Part shown: positions 15,293 to 21,941 of the stretch, piece after piece
How the letters are laid out: every line of letters begins with the position of its first letter
Position numbering within the stretch: position 1 is the first letter of the stretch
DNA from: a virus
Virus record (IMG/VR): IMGVR_UViG_3300017967_000088
Location: 1 to 35,318 of that record
Reading direction: 5' to 3' (one strand)
DNA: 35,318 nt
Position numbers and translations under genes: made by a program
The notes under the pieces: model-generated
Database searches by the model: none
The model's input: the letters and a program-made list of their open reading frames with translations, nothing else
Told to the model about the DNA's origin: nothing

Positions 15293-15486
15293 GCTCTCAT
15301 GAATTGATCAAGTGTGAAGATGTCGTCAGTCTGTGTCTCTTCGACTAGCTCATCATAGGATAGATCCTTGATTGCGTCAAGGTATTCTTCAGGTGTAGGA
15401 TCTTGCTCTGGATCAAAGTCATCATGGCATAACCACTCATACTCTTTGACCAGAGCATTGATTAACTGCTCTTTAGTGTAGCTCAT
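15283..15486 (-). CDS. Small acidic hypothetical protein
   Basis: 67 aa, strongly acidic (starts MSYTKEQLINALVKEYEWLC, then DDFDPEQDPTPEEYLDAIKD). Predicted all-helical. The first helix with KEQLINALVKEYEWL is typical of small cyanophage proteins of unknown role. Overlaps the preceding gene by four bases (ATGA) and the AbrB-like gene by 10 bp. Confidence 0.75.
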   Translation of the reverse strand: MSYTKEQLINALVKEYEWLCHDDFDPEQDPTPEEYLDAIKDLSYDELVEETQTDDIFTLDQFMRAWT

Positions 15487-15839
15487 CGCTTGTACAGGTA
15501 ACCACCTGCCCAGTCACAACGCTCAAACATCTCTTCACGAGAAGGAATAGAGAGCACATTGTAACGCTCACCCTTAGCAGGAGCTTTTACACTCGCAGGC
15601 TTATACACAGAACCAGTCTTCATGTCAATAAAAGCATGGATACTATCACGCTTACCATTGATATACATGTGGATCTTGTGATACTTACGCCCCTCAGAGT
15701 TCATCTTGTAAGTATAACCATCAGGAGCATCATGGGACAGCGCATCACACAGCATCAGCCCATACTTGACAATGTTGAGATAGATCGTGTTCCGCGCATC
15801 AGCGGTGGCGCAGAACTCAGCGAAGGTAGCGGTGCTCAT
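15483..15839 (-). CDS. Hypothetical protein with own promoter
   Basis: 118 aa from the ATG at 15839 (MSTATFAEFCATADARNTIY). Residues 40-75 read YTYKMNSEGRKYHKIHMYIN and IHAFIDMKTGSVYKPASVKA, a beta sheet; the family appears in cyanophages but I know no function. The frame extends upstream to 15899, but the promoter at 15861-15903 lies within that extension, so 15839 is preferred. Confidence 0.75.
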   Translation of the reverse strand: MSTATFAEFCATADARNTIYLNIVKYGLMLCDALSHDAPDGYTYKMNSEGRKYHKIHMYINGKRDSIHAFIDMKTGSVYKPASVKAPAKGERYNVLSIPSREEMFERCDWAGGYLYKR

Positions 15840-15860
15840 GTCGTTGTCTGAACTGAAGTC

Positions 15861-15903
15861 AGTATAGGGTGAACTGGTGGGGTTTGGGAGACTGATCATG
15901 ACA
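15861..15903 (-). promoter_or_regulatory. TGTCCAC-class promoter, divergent box
   Basis: TATACT at 15861-15866, 30 nt spacer and TGTCATG at 15897-15903 (preceded by AAC). Only TGTC of the box is conserved, so this is a weaker member. Confidence 0.4.
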
Positions 15904-15917
15904 GTTATTGAACTGGC

Positions 15918-16127
15918 TCAGATCGCAGAGTCCTCGACCAGATCAGGATAGTATTCTTCCACTTCAGCAATCAGCTCATCCACAGTATATGAATCAAGGT
16001 TCTGATCCAGCATGTCAGCTACAAGACACATGAGAGTCTTGGTGTCCATGTCATCAACCATGCGGTCAATATATGCTTGCTGGAGAGTGTCACGATCGAT
16101 GATGGGCATGGCAGTGGTGTTGTTCAT
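15918..16127 (-). CDS. Small acidic helical protein, predicted leaderless
   Basis: 69 aa from the ATG at 16127 (MNNTTAMPIIDRDTLQQAYI), then DRMVDDMDTKTLMCLVADML and an acidic end. The pattern of two helices is common among small cyanophage proteins; function unknown. The in-frame extension to 16196 is rejected because TATAAT with AAGGAC lies immediately upstream of the 16127 ATG, identical to the 10996 gene. Confidence 0.7.
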   Translation of the reverse strand: MNNTTAMPIIDRDTLQQAYIDRMVDDMDTKTLMCLVADMLDQNLDSYTVDELIAEVEEYYPDLVEDSAI

Positions 16128-16133
16128 GTCCTT

Positions 16134-16139
16134 ATTATA
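16134..16139 (-). promoter_or_regulatory. -10 hexamer, leaderless type
   Basis: TATAAT ends 6 nt before the ATG at 16127, with spacer AAGGAC identical to the 10996 gene. No clear TGTCCAC box; the corresponding upstream DNA is coding. Confidence 0.5.
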
Positions 16140-16356
16140 GGGGATCGAAGAGGTCGTGGAGGTCATTGGGGTCAGTTCCAGGATCGTCACAGTCATCGAA
16201 CATGGTAATGTTGCTCACTGGTACCTCATGCTCACCAGCAATGCGATACCAATGCTCACCATCTCTTAGTCCAAGATACTCTAACTCATCAGGAGGAAAA
16301 GTATTCTCACGCATCGCTGCTTGGATGCGATAGTGAATCAAATCACTCGGCTTCAT
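16135..16356 (-). CDS. Small hypothetical protein
   Basis: 73 aa: MKPSDLIHYRIQAAMRENTF, then PPDELEYLGLRDGEHWYRIA and an Asp-rich C-terminus (DDCDDPGTDPNDLHDLFDPL). No family recognised. Its start overlaps the 42-aa gene by 14 bp, and its end contains the promoter hexamer of the next gene. Confidence 0.7.
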   Translation of the reverse strand: MKPSDLIHYRIQAAMRENTFPPDELEYLGLRDGEHWYRIAGEHEVPVSNITMFDDCDDPGTDPNDLHDLFDPL

Positions 16357-16471
16357 TGTTCCAGAAATCCTCCCAATCCTCAGGAGAGTCAGTTACATCT
16401 TCAATGTTGGGGTTCAGAGTGAATGATGGGTCAATCATCTGACAGTTCTCTTCAAACTCTTCGGGTGTCAT
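16343..16471 (-). CDS. Very small acidic protein
   Basis: 42 aa: MTPEEFEENCQMIDPSFTLN, then a very acidic tail rich in Asp/Glu/Trp. Its ATG overlaps the preceding stop (ATGA), and it covers the otherwise empty gap between two well-supported genes, which supports it despite the size. Function unknown. Confidence 0.6.
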   Translation of the reverse strand: MTPEEFEENCQMIDPSFTLNPNIEDVTDSPEDWEDFWNNEAE

Positions 16472-16677
16472 GATGCTAAAACGTGCCTGTAATCAATGGA
16501 CTTGATACACCAGCCAGCAGCAGATGTGATCTCTTCAACTAAATCATCGCCATCATCTGCTTCCCAGAATGTGCCGATGTAATCGTCATACAAATGCTGC
16601 TCATCTTGAGGAGTTAATTCTTCATCAGCAGAATCACAATCAAGGTCAAACTCAATAGCAGTGACTTGGTACATCAT
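16468..16677 (-). CDS. Conserved small cyanophage protein (WCIKSIDYRHV)
   Basis: 69 aa, starting MMYQVTAIEFDLDCDSADEE, with a central GTFWEADDGDDLVEEITSAA and the C-terminal GWCIKSIDYRHVLAS. I recognise this pattern as recurring in T4-like cyanophages; its role is unknown. It abuts the upstream gene's stop and overlaps the next ATG. Confidence 0.8.
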   Translation of the reverse strand: MMYQVTAIEFDLDCDSADEELTPQDEQHLYDDYIGTFWEADDGDDLVEEITSAAGWCIKSIDYRHVLAS

Positions 16678-16913
16678 CAGCAGTACACGGGGGAGTAATC
16701 AGGACCACAGTAGGCTTCAGTGTTGAAGTCAGTAACCTCAGCACCGTTAGCAATCAGGTTGCGGATAGAATACAGAGCGTCAGACTTAACAACGGTGGAG
16801 AATGACATCATCTCACTCTCAGCACCAGGATGCCAGATGACACGCTTAACAAAACGCTTGCCACCAGCACAAGGAAAGAAGTCGGTCTGGGTGGCGGAGG
16901 TCAGGAGTCGCAT
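16677..16913 (-). CDS. Small hypothetical protein with own promoter
   Basis: 78 aa: MRLLTSATQTDFFPCAGGKR, then FVKRVIWHPGAESEMMSFST, ending GPDYSPVYC. Four Cys and a basic centre; no family recognised. The TATAAT hexamer at 16935-16940 is about 21 bp upstream, followed by a leader without a Shine-Dalgarno. One base is shared with the following gene (16677). Confidence 0.72.
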   Translation of the reverse strand: MRLLTSATQTDFFPCAGGKRFVKRVIWHPGAESEMMSFSTVVKSDALYSIRNLIANGAEVTDFNTEAYCGPDYSPVYC

Positions 16914-16934
16914 GGGTCGTTTGCTGATGTAGTA

Positions 16935-16940
16935 ATTATA
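16935..16940 (-). promoter_or_regulatory. -10 hexamer for the 16677-16913 gene
   Basis: TATAAT on the minus strand, preceded by CCACCC as in other promoters here. An AGTGGCAC string replaces the TGTCCAC box at about the right distance. Confidence 0.45.
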
Positions 16941-16957
16941 GGGTGGCTGGTGACCCT

Positions 16958-17170
16958 TCAGAAGGAACCCTGTGCCACTTGCTCTAGAGGCACACGCTTG
17001 ACCTCCAGACGCTTCCAGCCACGGATCTCTCTGATACCATTGACCACCTGATTCACCACGTTGTTATGCTGACGGTTCAGACCACGAACACTCTTAGTCG
17101 CAGGGCGAGTGATGTAGAAGATGCTGGTGCTGTTGTCGCTGTTGTCGATGGAGACTTCGTAAGCGTTCAT
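16958..17170 (-). CDS. Small hypothetical protein
   Basis: 70 aa: MNAYEVSIDNSDNSTSIFYI, then a basic helix TKSVRGLNRQHNNVVNQVVN and GWKRLEVKRVPLEQV. Beta-rich start and basic helix suggest nucleic-acid contact, but this is only composition. Begins 8 bp after the preceding gene's stop. Confidence 0.72.
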   Translation of the reverse strand: MNAYEVSIDNSDNSTSIFYITRPATKSVRGLNRQHNNVVNQVVNGIREIRGWKRLEVKRVPLEQVAQGSF

Positions 17171-17178
17171 CAGGTGAC

Positions 17179-17340
17179 TCAGTTGAAGTTGAGGTAGGTA
17201 TTATCGGGGAGCAGTCCCATCTCTTCACATCGGCACTCGTAAGCAATACGCTTGAGCATCTCAATGTCCATCTCTTCAATGGACTTAAGGATGGTGCGAC
17301 GCAACTGGAGATCGATGGTGTCGTCGGAGATCATGGGCAT
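17179..17340 (-). CDS. Small hypothetical protein
   Basis: 53 aa: MPMISDDTIDLQLRRTILKS, then IEEMDIEMLKRIAYECRCEE and LLPDNTYLNFN at the end. Mostly helical. TATACT at 17366-17371 and an AAGGGAAC stretch precede the ATG. The alternative overlapping frame (17094-17279) begins with TTG inside this gene and is rejected. Confidence 0.7.
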   Translation of the reverse strand: MPMISDDTIDLQLRRTILKSIEEMDIEMLKRIAYECRCEEMGLLPDNTYLNFN

Positions 17341-17365
17341 CGGTTGTTCCCTTGACTACCTTAGT

Positions 17366-17371
17366 AGTATA
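17366..17371 (-). promoter_or_regulatory. -10 hexamer for the 17179-17340 gene
   Basis: TATACT within the gap after the oxygenase gene, preceded by GAGCC. No recognisable TGTCCAC box, since the upstream sequence is the coding end of the oxygenase. Confidence 0.4.
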
Positions 17372-17374
17372 GGC

Positions 17375-17983
17375 TCACCAGTAGGGCAAAAGGTCGCGTG
17401 GTAGTCCAGCTCTCCGACTGTCCACCTGCTTTTCCCACGCCAATGGGGTATTGTCCTGATCAACCGTCATATTGAACGACAGCACAGCCCTAGGAGTGTC
17501 GCTCTCGTTTGGCTGTGTGTAATGATGGAGGAAACTTGGAAATAGAATAAGATCGCCTTCTTTGACCTCTGGCACATACGTCAGCTGCTCACCTGTGACA
17601 AAATGGTCAAACGGACTGACAAATATGGTGGGTGTGTGTACATCAGGATCATAATCTAGGTACAATACCGCACTCCAACCACCATGTCCGTGATTGTGTA
17701 CTGGATGATGGTTGTTCTTGTATGCTTTCTCGAACCATGAGCGCACAATGAGTGGCTCACACCTGAAATCATGCGCGAATTGATCTAACTCATCCCTCAA
17801 TGTACCAGTGATGGAGCTCAACAATAACTTTTCTGAGCTTTTGTCCGCGTAGTCCGACCATACCCTCTCGCTGCCCATCGTGAGCTGCCTAGATTCCAAA
17901 GTGTCAATTAGGAACCGCTTCTTGCGGTCCCAATCACTCAAACTGTACCTCACCAGAGGTATAGAGAACATCGTTTCAATCAC
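17375..17983 (-). CDS. 2OG-Fe(II) oxygenase (2OG-FeII_Oxy_5-like)
   Basis: 202 aa. The iron site is visible: His96 and His98 in VHNHGHGGWSAVLYLD, distal His153/154 in FPSFLHHYTQP, and Arg165 in PRAVLSFNM for 2-oxoglutarate. The GWSAVLYL strand and the EGDLILFPS motif match the oxygenases common in marine cyanophages. Substrate unknown; such enzymes may modify host or phage proteins or nucleotides. A GTG start at 17983 is chosen because AGGAGG lies 9 nt upstream; an ATG 12 nt further in is possible. It follows the helicase gene by 33 bp. Confidence 0.85.
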   Translation of the reverse strand: MIETMFSIPLVRYSLSDWDRKKRFLIDTLESRQLTMGSERVWSDYADKSSEKLLLSSITGTLRDELDQFAHDFRCEPLIVRSWFEKAYKNNHHPVHNHGHGGWSAVLYLDYDPDVHTPTIFVSPFDHFVTGEQLTYVPEVKEGDLILFPSFLHHYTQPNESDTPRAVLSFNMTVDQDNTPLAWEKQVDSRRAGLPRDLLPYW

Positions 17984-18016
17984 TCGTGAGACCCTCCTAG
18001 AATCGCCTGTAAGGGG

Positions 18017-19255
18017 TCATACCCATGCGTGGGCAGGATTACCCTTAGTAAAGATACAATCTACCACACGCTGTAGACGTGAGGCAATCTGTGCGCCATG
18101 GTTGCTGTAGACAGGGACAGTAACAAAGCCAGTGCCCTTCTTATAGTTAGCCCAGTTACCTGGCTTGAGCGCACCACTAGAGATTGCTTGCGCGTCGTCG
18201 CGGTGAAGACGAATCACGCGACCGATAGTCTGCGCCATCTCAATGATTGGCAACTGGCGAAGGAGAATAACGTGCGTCAAACCAGGCACGTTGATACCTT
18301 CAGACAGAATAGAATAGTGGAAGAGGACAAACTTCTTGTCCTCATCGAGTCCCCAAGCGTGAAGAGTGTCAAAGAATTGGTCACGAGTGACCTTCTGACC
18401 GTCAATGATTGCGCCATGCTTGGATGTAATCATCATCCAAGAGTAACCACGCTCGATCAACTCTTGCTTGAGACCAGTCTGAACAAACATGTTCATGATA
18501 TTCCGCGCAGAGGGAGCAGCAACCAGAACTTTGGTGGCTTGCTCATCACTGAGAGTGTCAATGATGCCAGTCACAGTGTCAGCATCGACAAAAGCAATAG
18601 TCTCTTTGGTACGAACTGCCTCAGTCTTGTGAGTGATAATGGTGGGAGCAACAATGCTGCCGCACTCCATCAGCTCCTGAGCAGGAACAGTGATCAGATT
18701 GTTACCATAGATCTGAGCATTGTTCATGCCACGCTTGCCATTGCGAGCAAACTTAGGAGTAGCAGTGAAGAAGTATGCGTTGTCAGCGTCAACAGATGCC
18801 AGAGCAACAACGGGGAAGAAGTTACGCTGTACGCTATTGTGTGCCTCGTCGCAATACAGAGTGTTGATCTTGACACCAGCATCAACAATCTTGTTCAGAG
18901 AGTTGTAGGTGGTGAATAGAATAGCGTGCTCATTGGCTTTGCGGCACATGTCAACGAACAAACCGATCTTGTCGCTGTTAGTAGAGCGGAAGTGAGGAGT
19001 CTCACCACTGTGAACGTGACCGATGATCACGTTGTCAATCAGCTCTTTGAACTCATCACAGAGCTGAAGCGCGAGCATGATGCGAGGCGCCACAACGACA
19101 GTCAGAGTGGGCTCAGATGCCTCAGAGAGGCGGTTGAGCAGGTCTCTGATGATACAGAGGGTCTTGCCGCCGCCAGTGGGGATGTAGACAGTGCCACGGT
19201 CCCAAGCAGCGAGGGCGTCAACCGTGCGTTGCTGGTGGGGGCGAAGGGTGTACAT
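18017..19255 (-). CDS. Superfamily 2 DEAH helicase (ResIII/UvsW-like)
   Basis: 412 aa. Motif I PTGGGKT at 26-32, the DEAH box at 136-139 (DEAHN), motif III TATP at 164-167, and motif VI QTIGRVIRLH near 345, so all core SF2 helicase motifs are present. The N-terminal RPHQQRTVDAL is the Q-motif-like RPYQ region of the ResIII class. It is smaller than T4 UvsW (503 aa) and lacks an obvious N-terminal DNA-binding add-on. Likely an ATP-driven DNA translocase used in replication fork rescue or recombination. It has a TGTCCAC-class promoter with an embedded terminator. Confidence 0.9.
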   Translation of the reverse strand: MYTLRPHQQRTVDALAAWDRGTVYIPTGGGKTLCIIRDLLNRLSEASEPTLTVVVAPRIMLALQLCDEFKELIDNVIIGHVHSGETPHFRSTNSDKIGLFVDMCRKANEHAILFTTYNSLNKIVDAGVKINTLYCDEAHNSVQRNFFPVVALASVDADNAYFFTATPKFARNGKRGMNNAQIYGNNLITVPAQELMECGSIVAPTIITHKTEAVRTKETIAFVDADTVTGIIDTLSDEQATKVLVAAPSARNIMNMFVQTGLKQELIERGYSWMMITSKHGAIIDGQKVTRDQFFDTLHAWGLDEDKKFVLFHYSILSEGINVPGLTHVILLRQLPIIEMAQTIGRVIRLHRDDAQAISSGALKPGNWANYKKGTGFVTVPVYSNHGAQIASRLQRVVDCIFTKGNPAHAWV

Positions 19256-19277
19256 CGTGTCTTGCGTTGATGGAATC

Positions 19278-19319
19278 AGTATAAACTAAAAAACCCCGCC
19301 GAAGCGGGGTCAGTGGACA
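19278..19319 (-). promoter_or_regulatory. TGTCCAC-class promoter for the helicase gene
   Basis: TGTCCAC at 19313-19319, 29 nt spacer containing a full terminator hairpin, TATACT at 19278-19283. The leader is CA-rich without a Shine-Dalgarno. Confidence 0.7.
19288..19309 (-). terminator. Rho-independent terminator after the ParB-like gene
   Basis: CCCCGC-TTCG-GCGGGG stem with a UUCG tetraloop followed by TTTTTT on the minus strand: a textbook intrinsic terminator. It lies inside the spacer of the next promoter. Confidence 0.9.
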
Positions 19320-19332
19320 GTTCAGGTCAGTG

Positions 19333-20334
19333 TCACACGGACACGATGTCCTCTTCAACCCCGATCACCTGAGGCAGGAACCCCTTGAGATCGAACAACT
19401 TGAAGGAGGATCCTTGCTCAAGACGGGCAGTAACGATAGCATCGATGATACCATTGAAATGATCCATCTTCTGAGCAATCTCACGCCGCATGTCTTCGGC
19501 TTCCTCAGCAGGAACATCTTGAAGGAATGACACTAGATCAGGAACCTCACCAGTAGCATAGAACTTCTCCATGATCTCAACGATAGTACGATAGATGTAA
19601 GTACGATCGCCAGAACCATTCAGCACCACAAGATTCCTGACTCCGCGTCCTTGCTCATTCAGCATAGTTACTGCTTTCTTACGAGCAGAACGAGTGCTGA
19701 AACTCTCCATGGTGAGAGAACTCATCTTCTTGGCGATACACTCTTCAGCGAGAGTAGCGACCTTCTTCTGAGTGAAGGAGTGATCAATGGTGTTGATGAA
19801 GTCCACAATCTGACCAACAGTGGGCATGTTGTGGGGGTCATCTTCACACATCTCGTCAATACGAGCGGCGATCACTTTCTGCCAGTCAGTGATAGTGGCT
19901 GCCTTAAAAGCGTTCCAGTGATTGTTCTTACCAAGACCAATCTCTCGTGCTACATCTTCACGGGTGAACCCAGCGCGAACCTGAACCACGTTAAAGATCC
20001 AGCAAGAATAACCCTCTTGCTCGATGGCATCGAAGCGAGTATAGCCATCGATCAACTGACCGTCTTCAAAGATATAAGGAATGTCCTCATCAACTTTATA
20101 CCCAAAGACGCGAAGGGCATTGCGGATGCGCTTCAGATTCTCCTGGTCAGTACCAGTTGCGCGGAAGATGTTGTAAGTCTGACCCTGATCGTTCTCAGTA
20201 ATGATGCTGCTGAGTGTACGAGACTCACGACGCACAATAGTATAGCTGCGACCGTTAATCATCGGATACTGGCAGTCATTAACAGACGGACCAGAGATCA
20301 TAGAGATCTTGATGAAGTTTGCTTTGTTGTTCAT
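19333..20334 (-). CDS. ParB-like (ParB/Srx fold) protein
   Basis: 333 aa. Residues about 66-115 contain a helix (QENLKRIRNALRVFG), an acidic strand and DGQLIDGYTRFDAIEQEGY (92-109), which matches the ParB/sulfiredoxin box with its D-G-x-T-R motif. Residues 121-138 (AGFTREDVAREIGLGKNN) look like a helix-turn-helix. The rest is helical with no recognised domain. ParB-like proteins bind DNA and can cut or modify it or bind CTP. Whether this one has nuclease or regulator activity is unknown. Upstream lies the short inverted repeat AATCTGCTAGATT, possibly an operator. Confidence 0.72.
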   Translation of the reverse strand: MNNKANFIKISMISGPSVNDCQYPMINGRSYTIVRRESRTLSSIITENDQGQTYNIFRATGTDQENLKRIRNALRVFGYKVDEDIPYIFEDGQLIDGYTRFDAIEQEGYSCWIFNVVQVRAGFTREDVAREIGLGKNNHWNAFKAATITDWQKVIAARIDEMCEDDPHNMPTVGQIVDFINTIDHSFTQKKVATLAEECIAKKMSSLTMESFSTRSARKKAVTMLNEQGRGVRNLVVLNGSGDRTYIYRTIVEIMEKFYATGEVPDLVSFLQDVPAEEAEDMRREIAQKMDHFNGIIDAIVTARLEQGSSFKLFDLKGFLPQVIGVEEDIVSV

Positions 20335-20337
20335 GAT

Positions 20338-20350
20338 AATCTAGCAGATT
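20338..20350 (-). promoter_or_regulatory. Short inverted repeat before the ParB-like gene
   Basis: AATCTGCTAGATT (arms AATCT and AGATT) sits 3-16 bp before the ATG. It could be an operator for autoregulation, or a mere coincidence; no consensus promoter was found in this gap. Confidence 0.35.
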
Positions 20351-20407
20351 TGCTTTGGTGTTGCTGGTGGCAGACTTGCCTGAGCAACTTGACTACTTTA
20401 CCTGATG

Positions 20408-20848
20408 TCAGGCAGGGATGTCAAGCCCCATTTCGTGAATTGCCAATTTAGTAATCCACGTTTCGTCCCTGTGTGCTTCTACTTCCCATGGCTCATCGTC
20501 ATAGGATGTATCTTCAGGGACAATACGAGAGAACCAATAGTTCTTATCGTATTTGGTGACATGCTCTCTCTTCACACGCTGCTTAACATGAATCAACTCA
20601 TGAATAAGCGTGGTGAGATAGTCGTAAGGATTGAGATTAGCATGAAGCTCAATCTCAAACTCACGCGGACGTGAGCATGAATCTATGATGCCACATGTTC
20701 CGAAGTTACCTTCACGCAACATGCCACGAGTTACTACATCAATGGCAAGGTCATGCTTCCCAATAAACCTGGGGCAGAACCAATCGATGACAGCGCGGGT
20801 GAGTCTGCGCCGCTGATTATAGCCTGAAAAACTGATGGCAACTGACAT
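20408..20848 (-). CDS. SprT-like zinc metallopeptidase
   Basis: 146 aa. HELIH at residues 83-87 within YLTTLIHELIHVKQ is the HEXXH zinc site; Glu122/Glu124 or His126 in EPWEVEAHRDE may give the third ligand, as in gluzincin-type proteins. Similar small HEXXH proteins (SprT/SprTN-like) occur in phages. The possible role is proteolysis of DNA-bound or stalled proteins, but no evidence links it to a target. It follows a 49-aa gene by 43 bp and precedes the ParB-like gene. Confidence 0.75.
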   Translation of the reverse strand: MSVAISFSGYNQRRRLTRAVIDWFCPRFIGKHDLAIDVVTRGMLREGNFGTCGIIDSCSRPREFEIELHANLNPYDYLTTLIHELIHVKQRVKREHVTKYDKNYWFSRIVPEDTSYDDEPWEVEAHRDETWITKLAIHEMGLDIPA

Positions 20849-20891
20849 AGATTGTGGAGAGTCCAGACTCCGCTAATGACAAAAAGTAATT

Positions 20892-21041
20892 TCATGAGAG
20901 GCGGTAGAGATAGTCCTCCAACTTCTTGACAATCTCTTTGTATTCTACACCGAGGTGACGCTCTTCGTTGTTCTGGTCACGAATGTTCATCAACTGAAGA
21001 GCAGAGATGATTGCTTGGAGCTCGGTCTTTGTGAGATTCAT
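20892..21041 (-). CDS. Small helical hypothetical protein
   Basis: 49 aa: MNLTKTELQAIISALQLMNI, then charged helix EERHLGVEYKEIVKKLEDYL. Two-helix pattern, similar in kind to small phage proteins that support larger partners, but unassigned. TATAGT lies about 25 bp upstream in the end of the methyltransferase gene. Confidence 0.65.
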   Translation of the reverse strand: MNLTKTELQAIISALQLMNIRDQNNEERHLGVEYKEIVKKLEDYLYRLS

Positions 21042-21062
21042 GCGCTTGCCTCAACAGAAATA

Positions 21063-21941
21063 CTATACACCAGGGAGTGTGGCAACCATGACCACATCGT
21101 CCACTTTTACATCCGCACACCGCTGCTCAGCGATGGCAGCATAGTTGGGATCCATCTCGATCCCATAAAAGTCGCGCTGTACATTTAACGCCGCGACACC
21201 AGTGCTTCCCGAACCACAGAAAGGATCAAGAACAACACTACCAGCAGGAGAATAGACACGGATAAGATACTCCATGAGAGAAACTGGCTTGACCGTGGGG
21301 TGATTGTTGTCCTCACCTTTCTCTTTACGAGTAGCGCGAGGAGCATAGAAATACTTCTGATGCTCTATCATCACCTCACCGATGATATTGGAAGGATAAC
21401 GACCGTCAGGATTAGCATCCACAGTCCCATACTCAGCACCAGAGCCTTTAGTGTTACCATCTTTCCCAAACGTACGACGCTTAGCACCACCCTTGACCCA
21501 ACCTTTCGGGGGAAGCTTATCCCAAGGGATACGAGTGGTTTCAGTATCAATCATACCACATCCCCACTTTTCCATACAGTCTTTAATACTGCCTGTGTAG
21601 GGCTTTTGTGCTACAACAATAGGCTCATGCGCTGGCTTGAGTCTATTAGGCTTGGGCATCTTTGTGGTGGTCATCCACATAATCTGATCTTTGATGTTGA
21701 AACCAGCGTCCTCAACATTACATGCGAGGCGATGATACAACTCAGGAGAACAGAAAGCAAGACAGAACGCACCAGGGCGAAGCACACGAAATACTTCACG
21801 CCAGATGTCTACACTGGGAACAGAATGATCCCAGTGTTCCATACCCATACCGTACGGAGGATCAGTGATACATGACTGGAAAGAATTGTCATCGAAAGAG
21901 GTGAGGACCTCTTGGCAATCACCAGTTATGATTGAGAACAT
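21063..21941 (-). CDS. DNA methyltransferase (beta class, probable N6-adenine)
   Basis: 292 aa from the ATG at 21941. DPPY at 27-30 is the catalytic motif IV, and DPFCGSGSTG at 239-248 is the AdoMet motif I, so the order is IV then I (beta class, like CcrM/DpnA-type enzymes). NHPTVKP (213-219) is a conserved motif X region. DPPY favours N6-adenine over N4-cytosine. Its start overlaps the end of the nuclease gene by 23 bp, so the two likely form a coupled pair. The extended start to 22046 is not needed. Confidence 0.88.
   Translation of the reverse strand: MFSIITGDCQEVLTSFDDNSFQSCITDPPYGMGMEHWDHSVPSVDIWREVFRVLRPGAFCLAFCSPELYHRLACNVEDAGFNIKDQIMWMTTTKMPKPNRLKPAHEPIVVAQKPYTGSIKDCMEKWGCGMIDTETTRIPWDKLPPKGWVKGGAKRRTFGKDGNTKGSGAEYGTVDANPDGRYPSNIIGEVMIEHQKYFYAPRATRKEKGEDNNHPTVKPVSLMEYLIRVYSPAGSVVLDPFCGSGSTGVAALNVQRDFYGIEMDPNYAAIAEQRCADVKVDDVVMVATLPGV

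Noticed and set aside
18098-18919. Plus-strand open frame of 273 codons
   Set aside because: It lies fully inside the helicase gene, which has all SF2 motifs on the other strand.
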